Assembly: GCA_020248865.1 (NCBI GenBank)
Contig: JADCGS010000015.1
Coordinates: forward strand, 1 to 44,775
Direction of reading: 5' to 3'
DNA length: 44,775 bases
Origin: Burkholderiales bacterium
Lineage (GTDB): Bacteria > Pseudomonadota > Gammaproteobacteria > Burkholderiales > Burkholderiaceae_F
Part shown: piece after piece, positions 20,096 through 28,022 of the stretch
Numbering within the stretch: position 1 is the first letter of the stretch
How the letters are laid out: every line of letters begins with the position of its first letter
Notes under the pieces: generated by a model
The model's input: the letters and a program-made list of their open reading frames with translations, nothing else
Databases searched by the model: none
Told to the model about the DNA's origin: nothing
Translations under genes and position numbers: made by a program

Positions 20096-20662
20096 ATGAC
20101 TGCCTCCAAGGACCGTGATCCCGCCGCCGAGGAAAGCCGCGCCGTGCGCTGGCTGGCCATGTCCCTCGGAGGCCTTGCGTTCGCCATTGTCGCCAGCCTG
20201 GCGGCATTGCCCTTCCTCGCCACGCGGCCCGTGGCTGCGCCGGCAGTCACGCTGCAGACGGTGCAGGGCGACAGGACGCCGCTGGCCGACCTGCGCGGCG
20301 AGGTGGTGCTGGTCAGCTTCTGGTCCACCACCTGCGCGCCGTGCATGAACGAGATGCCCGAGAAGATCGCCCTGCACCGCGCGCTGGCCCCCAGGGGCCT
20401 GAAGACCTATGCGGTGGCCATGCAGCACGACCGCCCGGACCGGGTGCTGCACACCGCGCAGCGCTTGGGCATGCCGTTCGAGATCGCGCTCGACCTCCAG
20501 GGCGAAGTGGCGCGCGAGTTCAACAACACCGACACCACGCCCACCAAGTTCCTGATCGACCGCCAGGGCCGCATCGTCAAGCGTTTTGTCGGGTTCACCG
20601 ACTTCGTCGCCTTGCGCAACCGCATCGAGACCGAGCTGGCCGCGCCGCGCGCGGCGTCCTGA
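20096..20662 (+). CDS. TlpA/ResA-like membrane-anchored thioredoxin
   Basis: The 188-residue product has a cytoplasmic N-terminus of about 20 residues, one membrane segment (WLAMSLGGLAFAIVASLAAL) and a periplasmic thioredoxin domain. The active site is STTCAPCMNEMPEKIALH (CxxC with Ala-Pro), and the cis-Pro loop is DTTPTKFLIDRQGRIVKRFVG. Such proteins reduce periplasmic disulfides, for instance during cytochrome c maturation or copper delivery. Neighbours do not say which. It converges with the next gene, seven bases between stops. Confidence 0.88.
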   Translation: MTASKDRDPAAEESRAVRWLAMSLGGLAFAIVASLAALPFLATRPVAAPAVTLQTVQGDRTPLADLRGEVVLVSFWSTTCAPCMNEMPEKIALHRALAPRGLKTYAVAMQHDRPDRVLHTAQRLGMPFEIALDLQGEVAREFNNTDTTPTKFLIDRQGRIVKRFVGFTDFVALRNRIETELAAPRAAS

Positions 20663-20669
20663 GGGGCGC

Positions 20670-20948
20670 TCAGCCGGTTGCGGACTTGCGCTGCAGCCGG
20701 TGCACGATGATGCCGGCCACCACCGGCGCCACCGCCCACAGCAGCGCCAGCAGGGCCGAAACCGGGATCGGCACGTCGTTGCGGCGGTCAAAGACGTAGA
20801 ACAGGAAGCTGAGCAACACGGTGACCGCGCCGATCGCGCCGGCGCCGCCCCGGCGCGCCAGCAGCCACGGATAGATGAAGATGCCGAGGCCGATCAGGGC
20901 CACGATGGTGACCGTGCCGGCAAACCAGTTGGGGAAGTCGAGCAGCAT
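20670..20948 (-). CDS. Small three-helix membrane protein, unknown function
   Basis: The 92-residue product has three hydrophobic stretches: WFAGTVTIVALIGLGIFIYPWLLA, AIGAVTVLLSFLFYVF and VSALLALLWAVAPVVAGIIV. They are separated by short Arg-rich loops, and a basic C-terminus follows. No family is recognised. The frame is clean and codon use is like that of its neighbours, so it is probably real. It lies 99 bases downstream of lipA on the same strand and may be the last gene of that unit. Confidence 0.65.
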   Translation of the reverse strand: MLLDFPNWFAGTVTIVALIGLGIFIYPWLLARRGGAGAIGAVTVLLSFLFYVFDRRNDVPIPVSALLALLWAVAPVVAGIIVHRLQRKSATG

Positions 20949-21047
20949 GCAGGCTCCGCGACGCCGGACACCGGCGCGGTGGGAATTGTGCCGCGCCGCG
21001 CCTGCGGTGGCTGCTGGGGGAACTCCGCCCGGTGGCCGTCTGCGCGG

Positions 21048-22058
21048 CTAGGCGACCACGCCGGCGGCGTGCGCCTGCTGGTCGGCGTGGTACGACGAGC
21101 GCACCATCGGGCCGCAGGCCGCGTGCGAGAAGCCCATCGAGCCCGCCTCGCGCTCGAACATCGCGAAGACTTCGGGCGCCACGTAGCGCTGCACCGGGAA
21201 GTGGTGCGCGGAGGGCGACAGATACTGGCCTACCGTCAGCATGTCTACCTCGTGCGCGCGCAGGTCGCGCATCACGTCGAGGATCTCCGGGTCGTCCTCG
21301 CCGAGGCCCACCATCAGGCCGCTCTTGGTCGGCACTTCCAGCCCGCGTGCGCGCATGCGCCGCTTGAACTCCTGCAGCAGCCGCAGCGAGTGCGCATAGT
21401 CCGAGCCGGGACGAGCCATCCGATACAGGCGCGGCACGGTCTCCAGGTTGTGGTTCATCACGTCGGGTGGCGCGGCTTCGAGGATTTCCAGTGCGCGGTC
21501 GAGCCGGCCGCGGAAATCGGGCACCAGCACCTCGATCCGCGTGGCCGGCGACAGCTTGCGCACCGTGCGGATGCAGTCGACGAAGTGGCCGGCGCCGCCG
21601 TCCTTCAGGTCGTCCCGGTCCACCGAGGTGATGACCACGTACTTCAGCTTCAGCGCGGCGATGGTGCGCGCGAGATTCAGCGGCTCCTCGGCGTCGAGCG
21701 GATCGGGCCGGCCGTGCGCGACATCGCAGAAGGTGCAGCGGCGCGTGCAGCGGTCCCCCATGATCATGAAGGTCGCCGTGCCCTTGCCGAAGCACTCGCC
21801 GATGTTCGGGCAGCTGGCTTCCTCGCACACCGTATGCAGCCGGTGCTCGCGCAGGATGTTCTTGATCTCGTAGAACCGCGTGGTCGGCGAACCGGCCTTC
21901 ACGCGGATCCAGTCGGGCTTGCGCAGCGGCGCGCGGGTCTCGCGCACGCTGATCACCTCGACCGGGAATTTCTTGAACACGACACCGGTCTTGGCCTCGC
22001 CCTTCTTCTTGGGCGAGACCGGCGCAGCCGGGTCGGCGCTGGGCGGCGGAGCACTCAT
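21048..22058 (-). CDS. lipA: Lipoyl synthase
   Basis: LipA is a radical-SAM enzyme that inserts two sulfurs into protein-bound octanoyl groups. The 336-residue product has both clusters: the auxiliary 4Fe-4S ligands [12 protein letters not shown] and the radical-SAM motif [10 protein letters not shown]. Other signatures are [37 protein letters not shown] and the C-terminal serine in [11 protein letters not shown] that ligates the auxiliary cluster. An N-terminal Pro/Ala/Lys segment of about 30 residues is usual in this order. The ATG at 22058 overlaps the lipB stop by four bases; the upstream open frame lies inside lipB. Confidence 0.97.
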   Translation of the reverse strand: MSAPPPSADPAAPVSPKKKGEAKTGVVFKKFPVEVISVRETRAPLRKPDWIRVKAGSPTTRFYEIKNILREHRLHTVCEEASCPNIGECFGKGTATFMIMGDRCTRRCTFCDVAHGRPDPLDAEEPLNLARTIAALKLKYVVITSVDRDDLKDGGAGHFVDCIRTVRKLSPATRIEVLVPDFRGRLDRALEILEAAPPDVMNHNLETVPRLYRMARPGSDYAHSLRLLQEFKRRMRARGLEVPTKSGLMVGLGEDDPEILDVMRDLRAHEVDMLTVGQYLSPSAHHFPVQRYVAPEVFAMFEREAGSMGFSHAACGPMVRSSYHADQQAHAAGVVA

Positions 22059-22705
22059 TCGGGGACTCGCAGATGCAGGGACAGGCGTTGCGCCAGGAGT
22101 GCGGCCGCCTCGTCCCAGGAGACGTCGATTCCGAGTGTAGCGAGGTCGACCGTCGGCAGACCCGCGTAGCCGCAGGGGTCGATGCGCCCGAACGGCGCCA
22201 GGTCCATCGCGACGTTGAGCGCCACGCCGTGATAGCTCGCGCCGCGGCTGACCTTGATGCCGAGCGCGGCGATCTTCGCCAGACCGGCAAACGGTCCGCT
22301 GGCAGCACCCTGGGCGCACGGCACGTAGATGCCGGGCGCGCCGGCCACACGCCGCCCGTCGAGGCCGTAGTGATCGAGCACCTGGATCACCGACTGCTCG
22401 ATGCGGTAGACGAGCTCCTTCACGTAGATGCCCAGCCGCCGCAGGTCCACCAGCGGGTAGGCGACCACCTGGCCGGGGCCGTGGTAGGTGACCTGGCCGC
22501 CGCGGTCGCTCTGCACGACCTCGATATCGCCCGGCGCCAGCAGGTGATCGCGCCGGCCGGCCTGTCCGAGCGTGAACACCGGCGGGTGCTCGACCAGCCA
22601 CAGCTCGTCGGCCGTGTCGCGCGTGCGCTGCCCGGTGAACTCGCGCATCGCCCGCGAGGTGGGCAGGTACTCGGCCCGGCCGAGGTGGCGCAGCAGCATG
22701 GGCAC
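22055..22705 (-). CDS. lipB: Octanoyl-[ACP]:protein N-octanoyltransferase
   Basis: LipB moves octanoate from ACP onto the lipoyl domains of 2-oxoacid dehydrogenases and GcvH, supplying the substrate of LipA. The 216-residue product shows [40 protein letters not shown], the catalytic Lys in [18 protein letters not shown] and the catalytic Cys in [15 protein letters not shown]. It is coupled to lipA by an ATGA overlap and follows the DUF493 gene by six bases. Confidence 0.97.
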   Translation of the reverse strand: MPMLLRHLGRAEYLPTSRAMREFTGQRTRDTADELWLVEHPPVFTLGQAGRRDHLLAPGDIEVVQSDRGGQVTYHGPGQVVAYPLVDLRRLGIYVKELVYRIEQSVIQVLDHYGLDGRRVAGAPGIYVPCAQGAASGPFAGLAKIAALGIKVSRGASYHGVALNVAMDLAPFGRIDPCGYAGLPTVDLATLGIDVSWDEAAALLAQRLSLHLRVPE

Positions 22706-22711
22706 CGCTGG

Positions 22712-22987
22712 CTAGAGGACGACCTTGACCAGCGGATGGCGGGTCAGCGCGCGATACAGCGCATCGAGCTGCGCGCGCGAGGTGGCGCGCACGGTGGCGG
22801 TGACCGAAAGGTACTTGCCGCCGCTGGAGGCGCGCAGCTCCAGCGTGGCCGGGTCGAAGTCGGGCGCGTGCTCGCGCACCACCGCCACGATCTCCTGCGC
22901 AAATTGATCGACGCGCAGACCCATGACCTTGATCGGGAAGTCGGTCGGGAAGAGGAGCGGCGAGGAGGTGTCGGCCGGGGCGTTCAT
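22712..22987 (-). CDS. DUF493 (YbeD/UPF0250) family protein
   Basis: The 91-residue product has the DUF493 core [22 protein letters not shown] and [37 protein letters not shown], a ferredoxin-like fold resembling ACT domains. It corresponds to E. coli YbeD, which also sits beside lipB. The function is unproven; conserved linkage to lipoate synthesis suggests a regulatory role. ATG 22987 is preferred to an upstream in-frame start at 23104 that has no similarity. Confidence 0.93.
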   Translation of the reverse strand: MNAPADTSSPLLFPTDFPIKVMGLRVDQFAQEIVAVVREHAPDFDPATLELRASSGGKYLSVTATVRATSRAQLDALYRALTRHPLVKVVL

Positions 22988-23006
22988 CGTGTGGCGGGCC
23001 GGTCGG

Positions 23007-23948
23007 TCAGGAGGGACTGCGCAGCGCCTCGATCGCGGCGTCGTAGCCCGCGCGCAATCTGGCGTAAATGGGGCCGGGCCGGCCGGTTCCAATCGGGGCG
23101 CCATCCAGGCGCACGATCGGCAGCACCTCGCGCGTGGCCGCCGTCAGCATGAGCTCGTCGGCGCTGCGCACGTCCTCCAGCGTCATCTCACGCACCTCGA
23201 ACGGCACGCCGGCAGTGGCAGCCAGCTCTTCCATGAACCCGTAGCGGATGCCCTCGAGGATGTAGTGGCTGCGCGGCGGCGCCAGCAGTCGGCCGTCGCG
23301 CACCACCCACAGGTTGCTGGCGGAGCCTTCGGTCAGGCGGCCGTCGCGAAACTGCACCACCTCGTCGGCGCCGTGCTCGGCGGCGTACTGCCGCGCCAGC
23401 ACCGCCCCCAGCAGGGACACACTCTTGATGTCGCAGCGCAGCCAGCGCTCGTCGGCGCGGCTGACGGCACTGAGCCCCTGCTCGCGCTGCACCGCGCCCG
23501 GCCGCGCGAAGGGCGTGGTCATGGCGAACACGGTCGGCACGGCGTCCTTGGGAAAGGCGAAATCGCGCCGCGCCACGCCGCGCGTGACCTGCCAGTAGAT
23601 GAACTGGTGCTCGGCGCCGCAGCGCGCCACCAGCGTGTCGATGATCTCGCGCCAGCCCGCCCGCGTCAGCGGACTGGCCAGGCCGATCTCGCGCGTGCTG
23701 CGCTCGAAGCGCGCCAGGTGCGAGTCGAGCCGGAACGGCCTGCGGAAGTAAATCGGCACCACTTCGTAGATGCCGTCGCCGAAGATGAAGCCGCGGTCGA
23801 GCACCGAGACCTTCGCCTGTCCCAGCGGCAGGTACTGGCCGTCGAGGAAGCAGATGCTGGCTGCCAAGCTGCCCAAGGGATCGTGGTGGGCGGGGGCGGC
23901 GGTGTGGGATGATGAAATCGAATCGGTCATGGCATTGGCGCTCGGCAT
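23007..23948 (-). CDS. Class IV aminotransferase, D-amino acid aminotransferase type
   Basis: The 313-residue product is a fold-type IV PLP enzyme. LDRGFIFGDGIYEVVPIYFRRPFRLDSHLARF is the class signature region, the PLP lysine is K175 in RCDIKSVSLLGAV, and the phosphate-binding region is RLTEGSASNLWVV. It is most like D-alanine aminotransferase, which would supply D-Glu or D-Ala for peptidoglycan, but 4-amino-4-deoxychorismate lyase and branched-chain aminotransferase share the fold. The first 25-30 residues are poorly conserved, and ATG 23930 is an alternative start. Its position at the head of DUF493-lipB-lipA is common in Burkholderiales. Confidence 0.88.
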   Translation of the reverse strand: MPSANAMTDSISSSHTAAPAHHDPLGSLAASICFLDGQYLPLGQAKVSVLDRGFIFGDGIYEVVPIYFRRPFRLDSHLARFERSTREIGLASPLTRAGWREIIDTLVARCGAEHQFIYWQVTRGVARRDFAFPKDAVPTVFAMTTPFARPGAVQREQGLSAVSRADERWLRCDIKSVSLLGAVLARQYAAEHGADEVVQFRDGRLTEGSASNLWVVRDGRLLAPPRSHYILEGIRYGFMEELAATAGVPFEVREMTLEDVRSADELMLTAATREVLPIVRLDGAPIGTGRPGPIYARLRAGYDAAIEALRSPS

Positions 23949-24073
23949 GGGACGGGCAAGCGGGCGTTGACGGAAGAGCGGGTGGAAAGAGCGGCAGTCC
24001 GCGCGTAGGCGCGACGATACCGTCCGGCGCGTTCATGCGCGGCTCACGGCGCGTGCGCTAGGGAGATCAAGCA

Positions 24074-24310
24074 GTGGCAATTTCTAAGCGACGGGTTTTC
24101 GGTGCGGTGCTCAGCGGCAGCGGCTTGGTCGCCATGTCCATGCCCTTCGTGGCCGCTGGCGGCTACGGCGCAGGCCTGGATCTATGGCTGCTGCTGGGGG
24201 GGGCGGCCGCGCTGGCCGCCGGGCTGATTGTGCTGCTGATGGCGCGCAAGCCGGCGGCGAGCGGGGCGCTCGGCGACGGGCCCCGGCGGCCCGACGAGCC
24301 GCCCACGTAG
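24074..24310 (+). CDS. Small membrane protein, unknown function
   Basis: The 78-residue product starts at GTG 24074 (VAISKRRVFGAVLSGSGLVA) and has two hydrophobic stretches, GSGLVAMSMPFVAAGGYGAG and LWLLLGGAAALAAGLIVLLMA, then a short charged tail. GGGAGATCAAGCAG just upstream gives a fair ribosome site. No family is recognised. It is divergent from the aminotransferase gene, with a 125-base spacer, and a repeat element follows its stop. Confidence 0.6.
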   Translation: MAISKRRVFGAVLSGSGLVAMSMPFVAAGGYGAGLDLWLLLGGAAALAAGLIVLLMARKPAASGALGDGPRRPDEPPT

Positions 24311-24317
24311 AAGCCCT

Positions 24318-24498
24318 TTAGCCCGAATGCTTCATCAGGAGCGCAGAACTTGCGCGGATCCTCCCGCGAAGGCGGGGCGCCGTGGAGAGCTGCCTCGCCC
24401 CGACGGACCCAACTGGCTTCGGCAGGACGCGCGCTCCTGCCGCCACTGACAGAATGCAACCGGTAATGCGCTGGGGCGGCCCGGTGCAACATCGGAGC
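24318..24498 (+). repeat. Decayed copy of the CTAG/MITE-like element
   Basis: It begins TTAGCCCGAATGCTTCATCA followed by a form of the left-end segment (CTTGCGCGGATCC). It ends GGGGCGGCCCGGTGCAACATCGGAG, clearly a degraded right end. The middle is recognisable but diverged from 26038-26289. It lies between the convergent genes ending at 24310 and 24730. The remaining 24499-24729 contains G-rich GGGGCGCT-like repeats near 24502-24530 and an orphan GGAGG at 24597, with no gene that can be supported. Confidence 0.6.
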
Positions 24499-24729
24499 CA
24501 GTTTGGGGCGCTGGGGGCGCTGGGGGGCTGTGGCCTCGGGCACGCCGCGCCCTCTGAGCATTCTTGCTGCCGTCAGCGACGACAGGCGTTCGAAAGGAGG
24601 ACAGCAACGGACGAGACTCATCTCAGGAGCCGCCGCCATCAACGGCACGTGTGCGGGAGCAAGAACAAGGGCTCGCACGGCGTTTCCTGAACAGCGCCGC
24701 GGCCCCGCTGTAACCTGCGGGTCGACCGC

Positions 24730-25254
24730 TCAGCGCCCGCGCCGCAGGGCGCGCATGTAGTCCTGCGCCGATGCTTCGCCGAGAACCCCGGCCACCAGCC
24801 GTTCGGCTTCGCGAACACGATCGCGCAACTCGTCGCCGTTGCGACATTGCTCGATTCGCAGGCTCATGGTCTCGCCGTCAGGCCCCAGGAGTTCAACCAG
24901 CTCGCGTACCGCCCGGCGCTTGGCTTCGTCCAGGGTAAGCAGATTGCGTTCTTCCACCAGCCCGCCGACGGTACTGACGTCCAGGGACACGCTCAGGTCC
25001 AGAGCCCGCGTGGCGGGGCGGGTTGGCTCGAAGGACTGGTTACGACTGATGAAGCCCTGGGCTTCCAGCTGGGCGAGCACGCCGTCGATCTCGCCGGGTT
25101 TCAGCAGCGGCGCGAGGTCGGCCACCGTGCGCTTGCCGTCGACCAGGATCAGCACGCGGCGTGCTCCCATGCTCAATGCGGCCGATCGCGCAGCAATCTC
25201 GGCCGCACCCTTGGGGGTCTTGCTGTAAACGAGGCGCTCGTCCATGGCTTGCAT
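24730..25254 (-). CDS. Conserved-looking protein with N-terminal winged-helix-like region, function unknown
   Basis: The 174-residue product has no signal or membrane segment. The N-terminal 80 residues (RRVLILVDGKRTVADLAPLL, then EIDGVLAQLEAQGFISR) look like a two-step helical/winged-helix arrangement of the kind that senses or binds partners. After a Ser/Thr/Pro linker, the C-terminal part (NLLTLDEAKRRAVRELVELL to EAERLVAGVLGEA) is helical and charged. No named family is recognised. The start is ATG 25254 or ATG 25245. It may form a unit with the alpha/beta hydrolase upstream (84 bases). Confidence 0.7.
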   Translation of the reverse strand: MQAMDERLVYSKTPKGAAEIAARSAALSMGARRVLILVDGKRTVADLAPLLKPGEIDGVLAQLEAQGFISRNQSFEPTRPATRALDLSVSLDVSTVGGLVEERNLLTLDEAKRRAVRELVELLGPDGETMSLRIEQCRNGDELRDRVREAERLVAGVLGEASAQDYMRALRRGR

Positions 25255-25338
25255 CAAACCGCTCCGCGCAGGTTCCCATCGGCGATCGACACGGCGCCGA
25301 CCTGAACCGTGCGCGGGAGCGGGCGACTTGTATCGGCT

Positions 25339-26031
25339 TTACCCGGTGTCGTCAACTTTCGCTTCGGTCCGTCCCCTTCGACCCAACTCCTCGACCCCGC
25401 TGGCGACCTCCCGTTGCGCATGGACGTGTGCGATGGCCAGCCGCTTGAGGATCGACAGGCGCCGATGGAAGAAGTGATCGGCCCCCGGCAGCACCACCAC
25501 CGGCAGGTCCTGCGGCCGCGCCCAGGCCAGTACATCGGCCAGAGGGATGGTCTCGTCGTACTCCCCGTGAATGACCAGCGTGTGGGCTGGCACCGGCGGC
25601 ATGGGCCATTTGCCCGCTGCCGTGCCCACCAGCACGACGTGGGCCGGTGCGGCGCTGCCCTGCAGCTGCTGCACGGCGCGCGCGGCCACGAAAGAGCCGA
25701 AGGAAAAACCGGCCAGCGCCACGCTGCCGGAGGTAACGCCGAGCAGCGGCGGCACGCTGCGTATCAAGTGCAGCAGATCCTCCGTTTCGCCGACGCCATG
25801 GTCATGCACGCCGGCGCTGCCGCCGACACCGCGAAAGTTGGGCCGTACCGACACGAAACCGAGCGCGACGAAGGCGCGTGCCAGGGTCGCCGCCACCTTG
25901 TTGTCGAGCGTGCCGCCGTAGAGCGGATGCGGGTGGCCGATGTAGGCGAAGCCCAGCGGGGCCGTGGTCGGCCAGTCGAGCGCGATCTCGATGGGGCCCA
26001 CCGGCCCGTCGATGCTGCGGCGTTCGGTCAT
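25339..26031 (-). CDS. Alpha/beta hydrolase
   Basis: The 230-residue cytoplasmic protein has the alpha/beta-hydrolase triad: nucleophile Ser in ALAGFSFGSFVAAR, Asp in IHGEYDETIPLADV and His in PGADHFFHRRL. HPHPLYGGTLDNKVAATLARAF and SVRPNFRGVGGSAGVHDHG are typical of the subgroup of CocE/dienelactone-hydrolase-like proteins found in most proteobacteria. The substrate is unknown. It follows the 2Fe-2S ferredoxin gene, separated from it by the full MITE-like element. Confidence 0.9.
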   Translation of the reverse strand: MTERRSIDGPVGPIEIALDWPTTAPLGFAYIGHPHPLYGGTLDNKVAATLARAFVALGFVSVRPNFRGVGGSAGVHDHGVGETEDLLHLIRSVPPLLGVTSGSVALAGFSFGSFVAARAVQQLQGSAAPAHVVLVGTAAGKWPMPPVPAHTLVIHGEYDETIPLADVLAWARPQDLPVVVLPGADHFFHRRLSILKRLAIAHVHAQREVASGVEELGRRGRTEAKVDDTG

Positions 26032-26037
26032 CGGCGC

Positions 26038-26289
26038 CTAGCCCGAATGTTTCGTCAGGGACGCGGGATTTGCGCGGATGCCCGCGCGAGCCAGACTGCG
26101 TGAGAGGGGCGCAGCCGATGCCCGTAGGCATCGGCGAACGCTTGAGCGATGTGGCCGCGCGCGGGCGCCGCGCAAACGCGCGTAGCCCCGGCCGTCCAAA
26201 GTGGCTTGGGCCAAGTGCAGGCGACCGCCGCGGCATACAGAGGCAGATCGTGGTTGCACGGGGGCGACCCGGTGAAACATCCGGGCTAG
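26038..26289 (+). mobile_element. Complete MITE-like element with terminal inverted repeats
   Basis: This 252-base element is bounded by CTAG at both ends. The left end reads CTAGCCCGAATGTTTCGTCA and the inverted right end reads CTAGCCCGGATGTTTCACCG; 16 of these 20 positions match. It holds no real gene, although a high-GC frame runs through it on the minus strand. An internal palindrome (GCCGATGCCCGTAGGCATCGGC) lies at 26114-26135. CTAG may be a 4-base target duplication or part of the ends; being a palindrome it cannot be decided by eye. The right CTAG forms the TAG stop of the ferredoxin gene. Confidence 0.7.
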
Positions 26290-26597
26290 ATCTTGAGCCG
26301 CTCGACGACCCGCCCGTGAACCAGGTGCTCCTCGACGATCTCGTCGATGTCGTCGCGATCGATGTAGGTGTACCAGGTGCCCTCGGGATAGACGACCAGG
26401 CAGGGTCCTTCCTCGCAGCGGTCGAGGCAGCCAGCCTTGTTGATGCGCACCTTGCCGGCGCCGGCCAGGCCGAGCTGCTTGACGCGGTCCTTGGCGTACC
26501 CCTGCAGCGCCTCGGCATCGTGCCTGGCGCAGCAGGTGCGCTCGGTGCCTTCGCGGCGGTTCAGGCAGAAAAAGACGTGGCGCTCGTAGTAGCTCAT
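26286..26597 (-). CDS. Thioredoxin-like 2Fe-2S ferredoxin
   Basis: The 103-residue protein belongs to the thioredoxin-like 2Fe-2S ferredoxins related to NuoE and Shethna-type proteins. MSYYERHVFFCLNRREGTER is the family N-terminus, and the cysteines C11, C22/C23, C57, C61 and C66 (NKAGCLDRCEEGPC) include the four cluster ligands. The ending GTWYTYIDRDDIDEIVEEHLV is also typical. The redox partner is unknown. Its stop codon is the CTAG of the adjacent repeat, so the original stop may have been the insertion site. ATG 26597 is preferred; the open frame further upstream overlaps the VanZ-like gene. Confidence 0.92.
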   Translation of the reverse strand: MSYYERHVFFCLNRREGTERTCCARHDAEALQGYAKDRVKQLGLAGAGKVRINKAGCLDRCEEGPCLVVYPEGTWYTYIDRDDIDEIVEEHLVHGRVVERLKI

Positions 26598-26629
26598 CGC
26601 GTTGCACACCCGGGCTGGGGAAGACAAGT

Positions 26630-27772
26630 CTAAGGCGACCTCCCGGCGCCGCCGCGGCGCCGAGCCAGCAGGCCGAGCCCGGCGAGCAGCAGCAACGGCC
26701 AGGCCGCTGCCAGCCAGTCGGCAATGGCCGCAAAGTGGCGCAGGCGTCCGACCCGGTAGCGGGCGATCAGGTCGGCGTGGTACGGGTTGTCGGGGACGGC
26801 GTTGACCACCAGCAGCCAGACCGCGGTGGCCGCCAGGGCGCCGGCCAGCAAGGCCGCGCGCCGGCTGTGGGCCGCCACGCCCAGTGCCAGCAGGCCCACG
26901 ATCAGACCACCGAGGGCGCCGTGGGTGGACCAGGCCAGCGCCTTCGCGGGCCCGAACAACCACGCGTAGAAGAACGACTTGACCAGCAGCGCGAGTGCGA
27001 AGAAGGCGACCAGCAGCCGCAGCCGCGGCGCATTCGGCTGGCACAGCGCCGCCAGCGTCAGGCCCACCGCCAGCGTGGCCGCGGCCACGACCAGCACCTC
27101 GGCCAGCACGAACTCGGCCGTGGCGAAGGAGCCGAGCCAGCCCAGCAGCGGCGCCGAGTCGGAGGCGGCGGCCCACTCGTCCAGCGCCAGCAGGCGGCCG
27201 TTGCCGAACAGCATGGGCGTGGTGCTCACCTGCGCGGCGGGCCACAGCGCCAGGAGCACCAGCAGGCCGCTGGCATCGCGCGAGAACCATCGCGCGCGCA
27301 GTTGCTGCAGGCGGCCACGGTCGATCAGCGGGGCGGCCACCGGCGCCGCGAGCACGGCGCCGGCCAGTGCACCGAGCGTGTTGATCCCGAGGTCGATGTT
27401 CGACGGCACCCGCCCGGGCAGGTAGGTCTGCAGGGCCTCGACACTGCCGGCCAGCAAGGCGCCGCCCACGGTGGACAACAGCACCGCGCTCAGTCCGCGC
27501 AGACGTGGATGTGCCGCCAGCACGATCAGTGCCCCTAGAGGGACGTAGCCCAGCACATTGACCGCCACGTCGAACGCGGTGACATGGCGCGGTACCGGTG
27601 CCATGAGGAACGCCCATGGCGCAACTCCGAGGTCGCGCCAGCCGCTCCAGGGAGCCAGCCCCGCGTACGCCACCAGCATCGTGTAGGCCAGCAGGGCGCT
27701 GCGCGCCAGTGGCGAGGCGCGGTGCTGCCGCGCCCGGAGGGGCGCGAGGTGCAAGGCGGGGCCGGTTTTCAT
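26630..27772 (-). CDS. VanZ-like family membrane protein
   Basis: The 380-residue product has about ten membrane segments. The VanZ-like half is N-terminal: APWSGWRDLG, then DVAVNVLGYVPLGALIV, SVEALQTYLPGRVPSNIDLGINTLGALAGA. The Gln-Leu/Tyr-Leu-Pro-x-Arg and Asp-Ile/Leu-x-x-N pattern is diagnostic. The second half is a set of hydrophobic helices without assignment. VanZ-like proteins are linked to glycopeptide tolerance in a few cases, but most have unknown roles. ATG 27772 is chosen because the 110 residues upstream look random. It precedes the ferredoxin gene by 32 bases. Confidence 0.85.
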   Translation of the reverse strand: MKTGPALHLAPLRARQHRASPLARSALLAYTMLVAYAGLAPWSGWRDLGVAPWAFLMAPVPRHVTAFDVAVNVLGYVPLGALIVLAAHPRLRGLSAVLLSTVGGALLAGSVEALQTYLPGRVPSNIDLGINTLGALAGAVLAAPVAAPLIDRGRLQQLRARWFSRDASGLLVLLALWPAAQVSTTPMLFGNGRLLALDEWAAASDSAPLLGWLGSFATAEFVLAEVLVVAAATLAVGLTLAALCQPNAPRLRLLVAFFALALLVKSFFYAWLFGPAKALAWSTHGALGGLIVGLLALGVAAHSRRAALLAGALAATAVWLLVVNAVPDNPYHADLIARYRVGRLRHFAAIADWLAAAWPLLLLAGLGLLARRRGGAGRSP

Positions 27773-27908
27773 CCAAGCAGCTGGCCGGCAGCAGGCCGGC
27801 CCGACAGTCGGACACGCTACACGGTTGAATGGCGCGCCGACGCAGGGGAGCCGACGGTACGATGCGTCTACGCTACGACCGATCTGCCCGTCCGGTCCCG
27901 GGTCTGCA

Positions 27909-28022
27909 TGAGCCCGCCGGGCCGCCCCTAGGGCCAATCTCCGAGCGCGCAGTGCGAGGGTTAGTCCAGTGAGCCCGCGGGACCGCCCAAACGGCGATTC
28001 CCGGCGCGCGAAGGGAGTCCAG
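27909..28022 (+). repeat. Imperfect tandem repeat of about 55-60 bp before birA
   Basis: Copy 1 (27909-27969) begins TGAGCCCGCCGGGCCGCCC and ends AGTCCAG. Copy 2 (27970-28022) begins TGAGCCCGCGGGACCGCCC and ends AGTCCAG. A third TGAGCCCG forms codons 1-3 of birA together with the preceding G. The interiors are diverged. The rest of the spacer from the VanZ-like gene (27773-27908) shows nothing I can name. Confidence 0.65.

Noticed and set aside
20788..22350. Long minus-strand frame overlapping lipA in another register
   Set aside because: It shares codons with lipA out of frame and shows no family motifs; lipA and lipB explain the region.
26038..26283. Minus-strand frame of about 80 codons through the MITE-like element
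   Set aside because: The sequence (FHRVAPVQPRSASV) is Arg/Ser/Ala-rich, is disrupted in the other copies and has no ribosome site.
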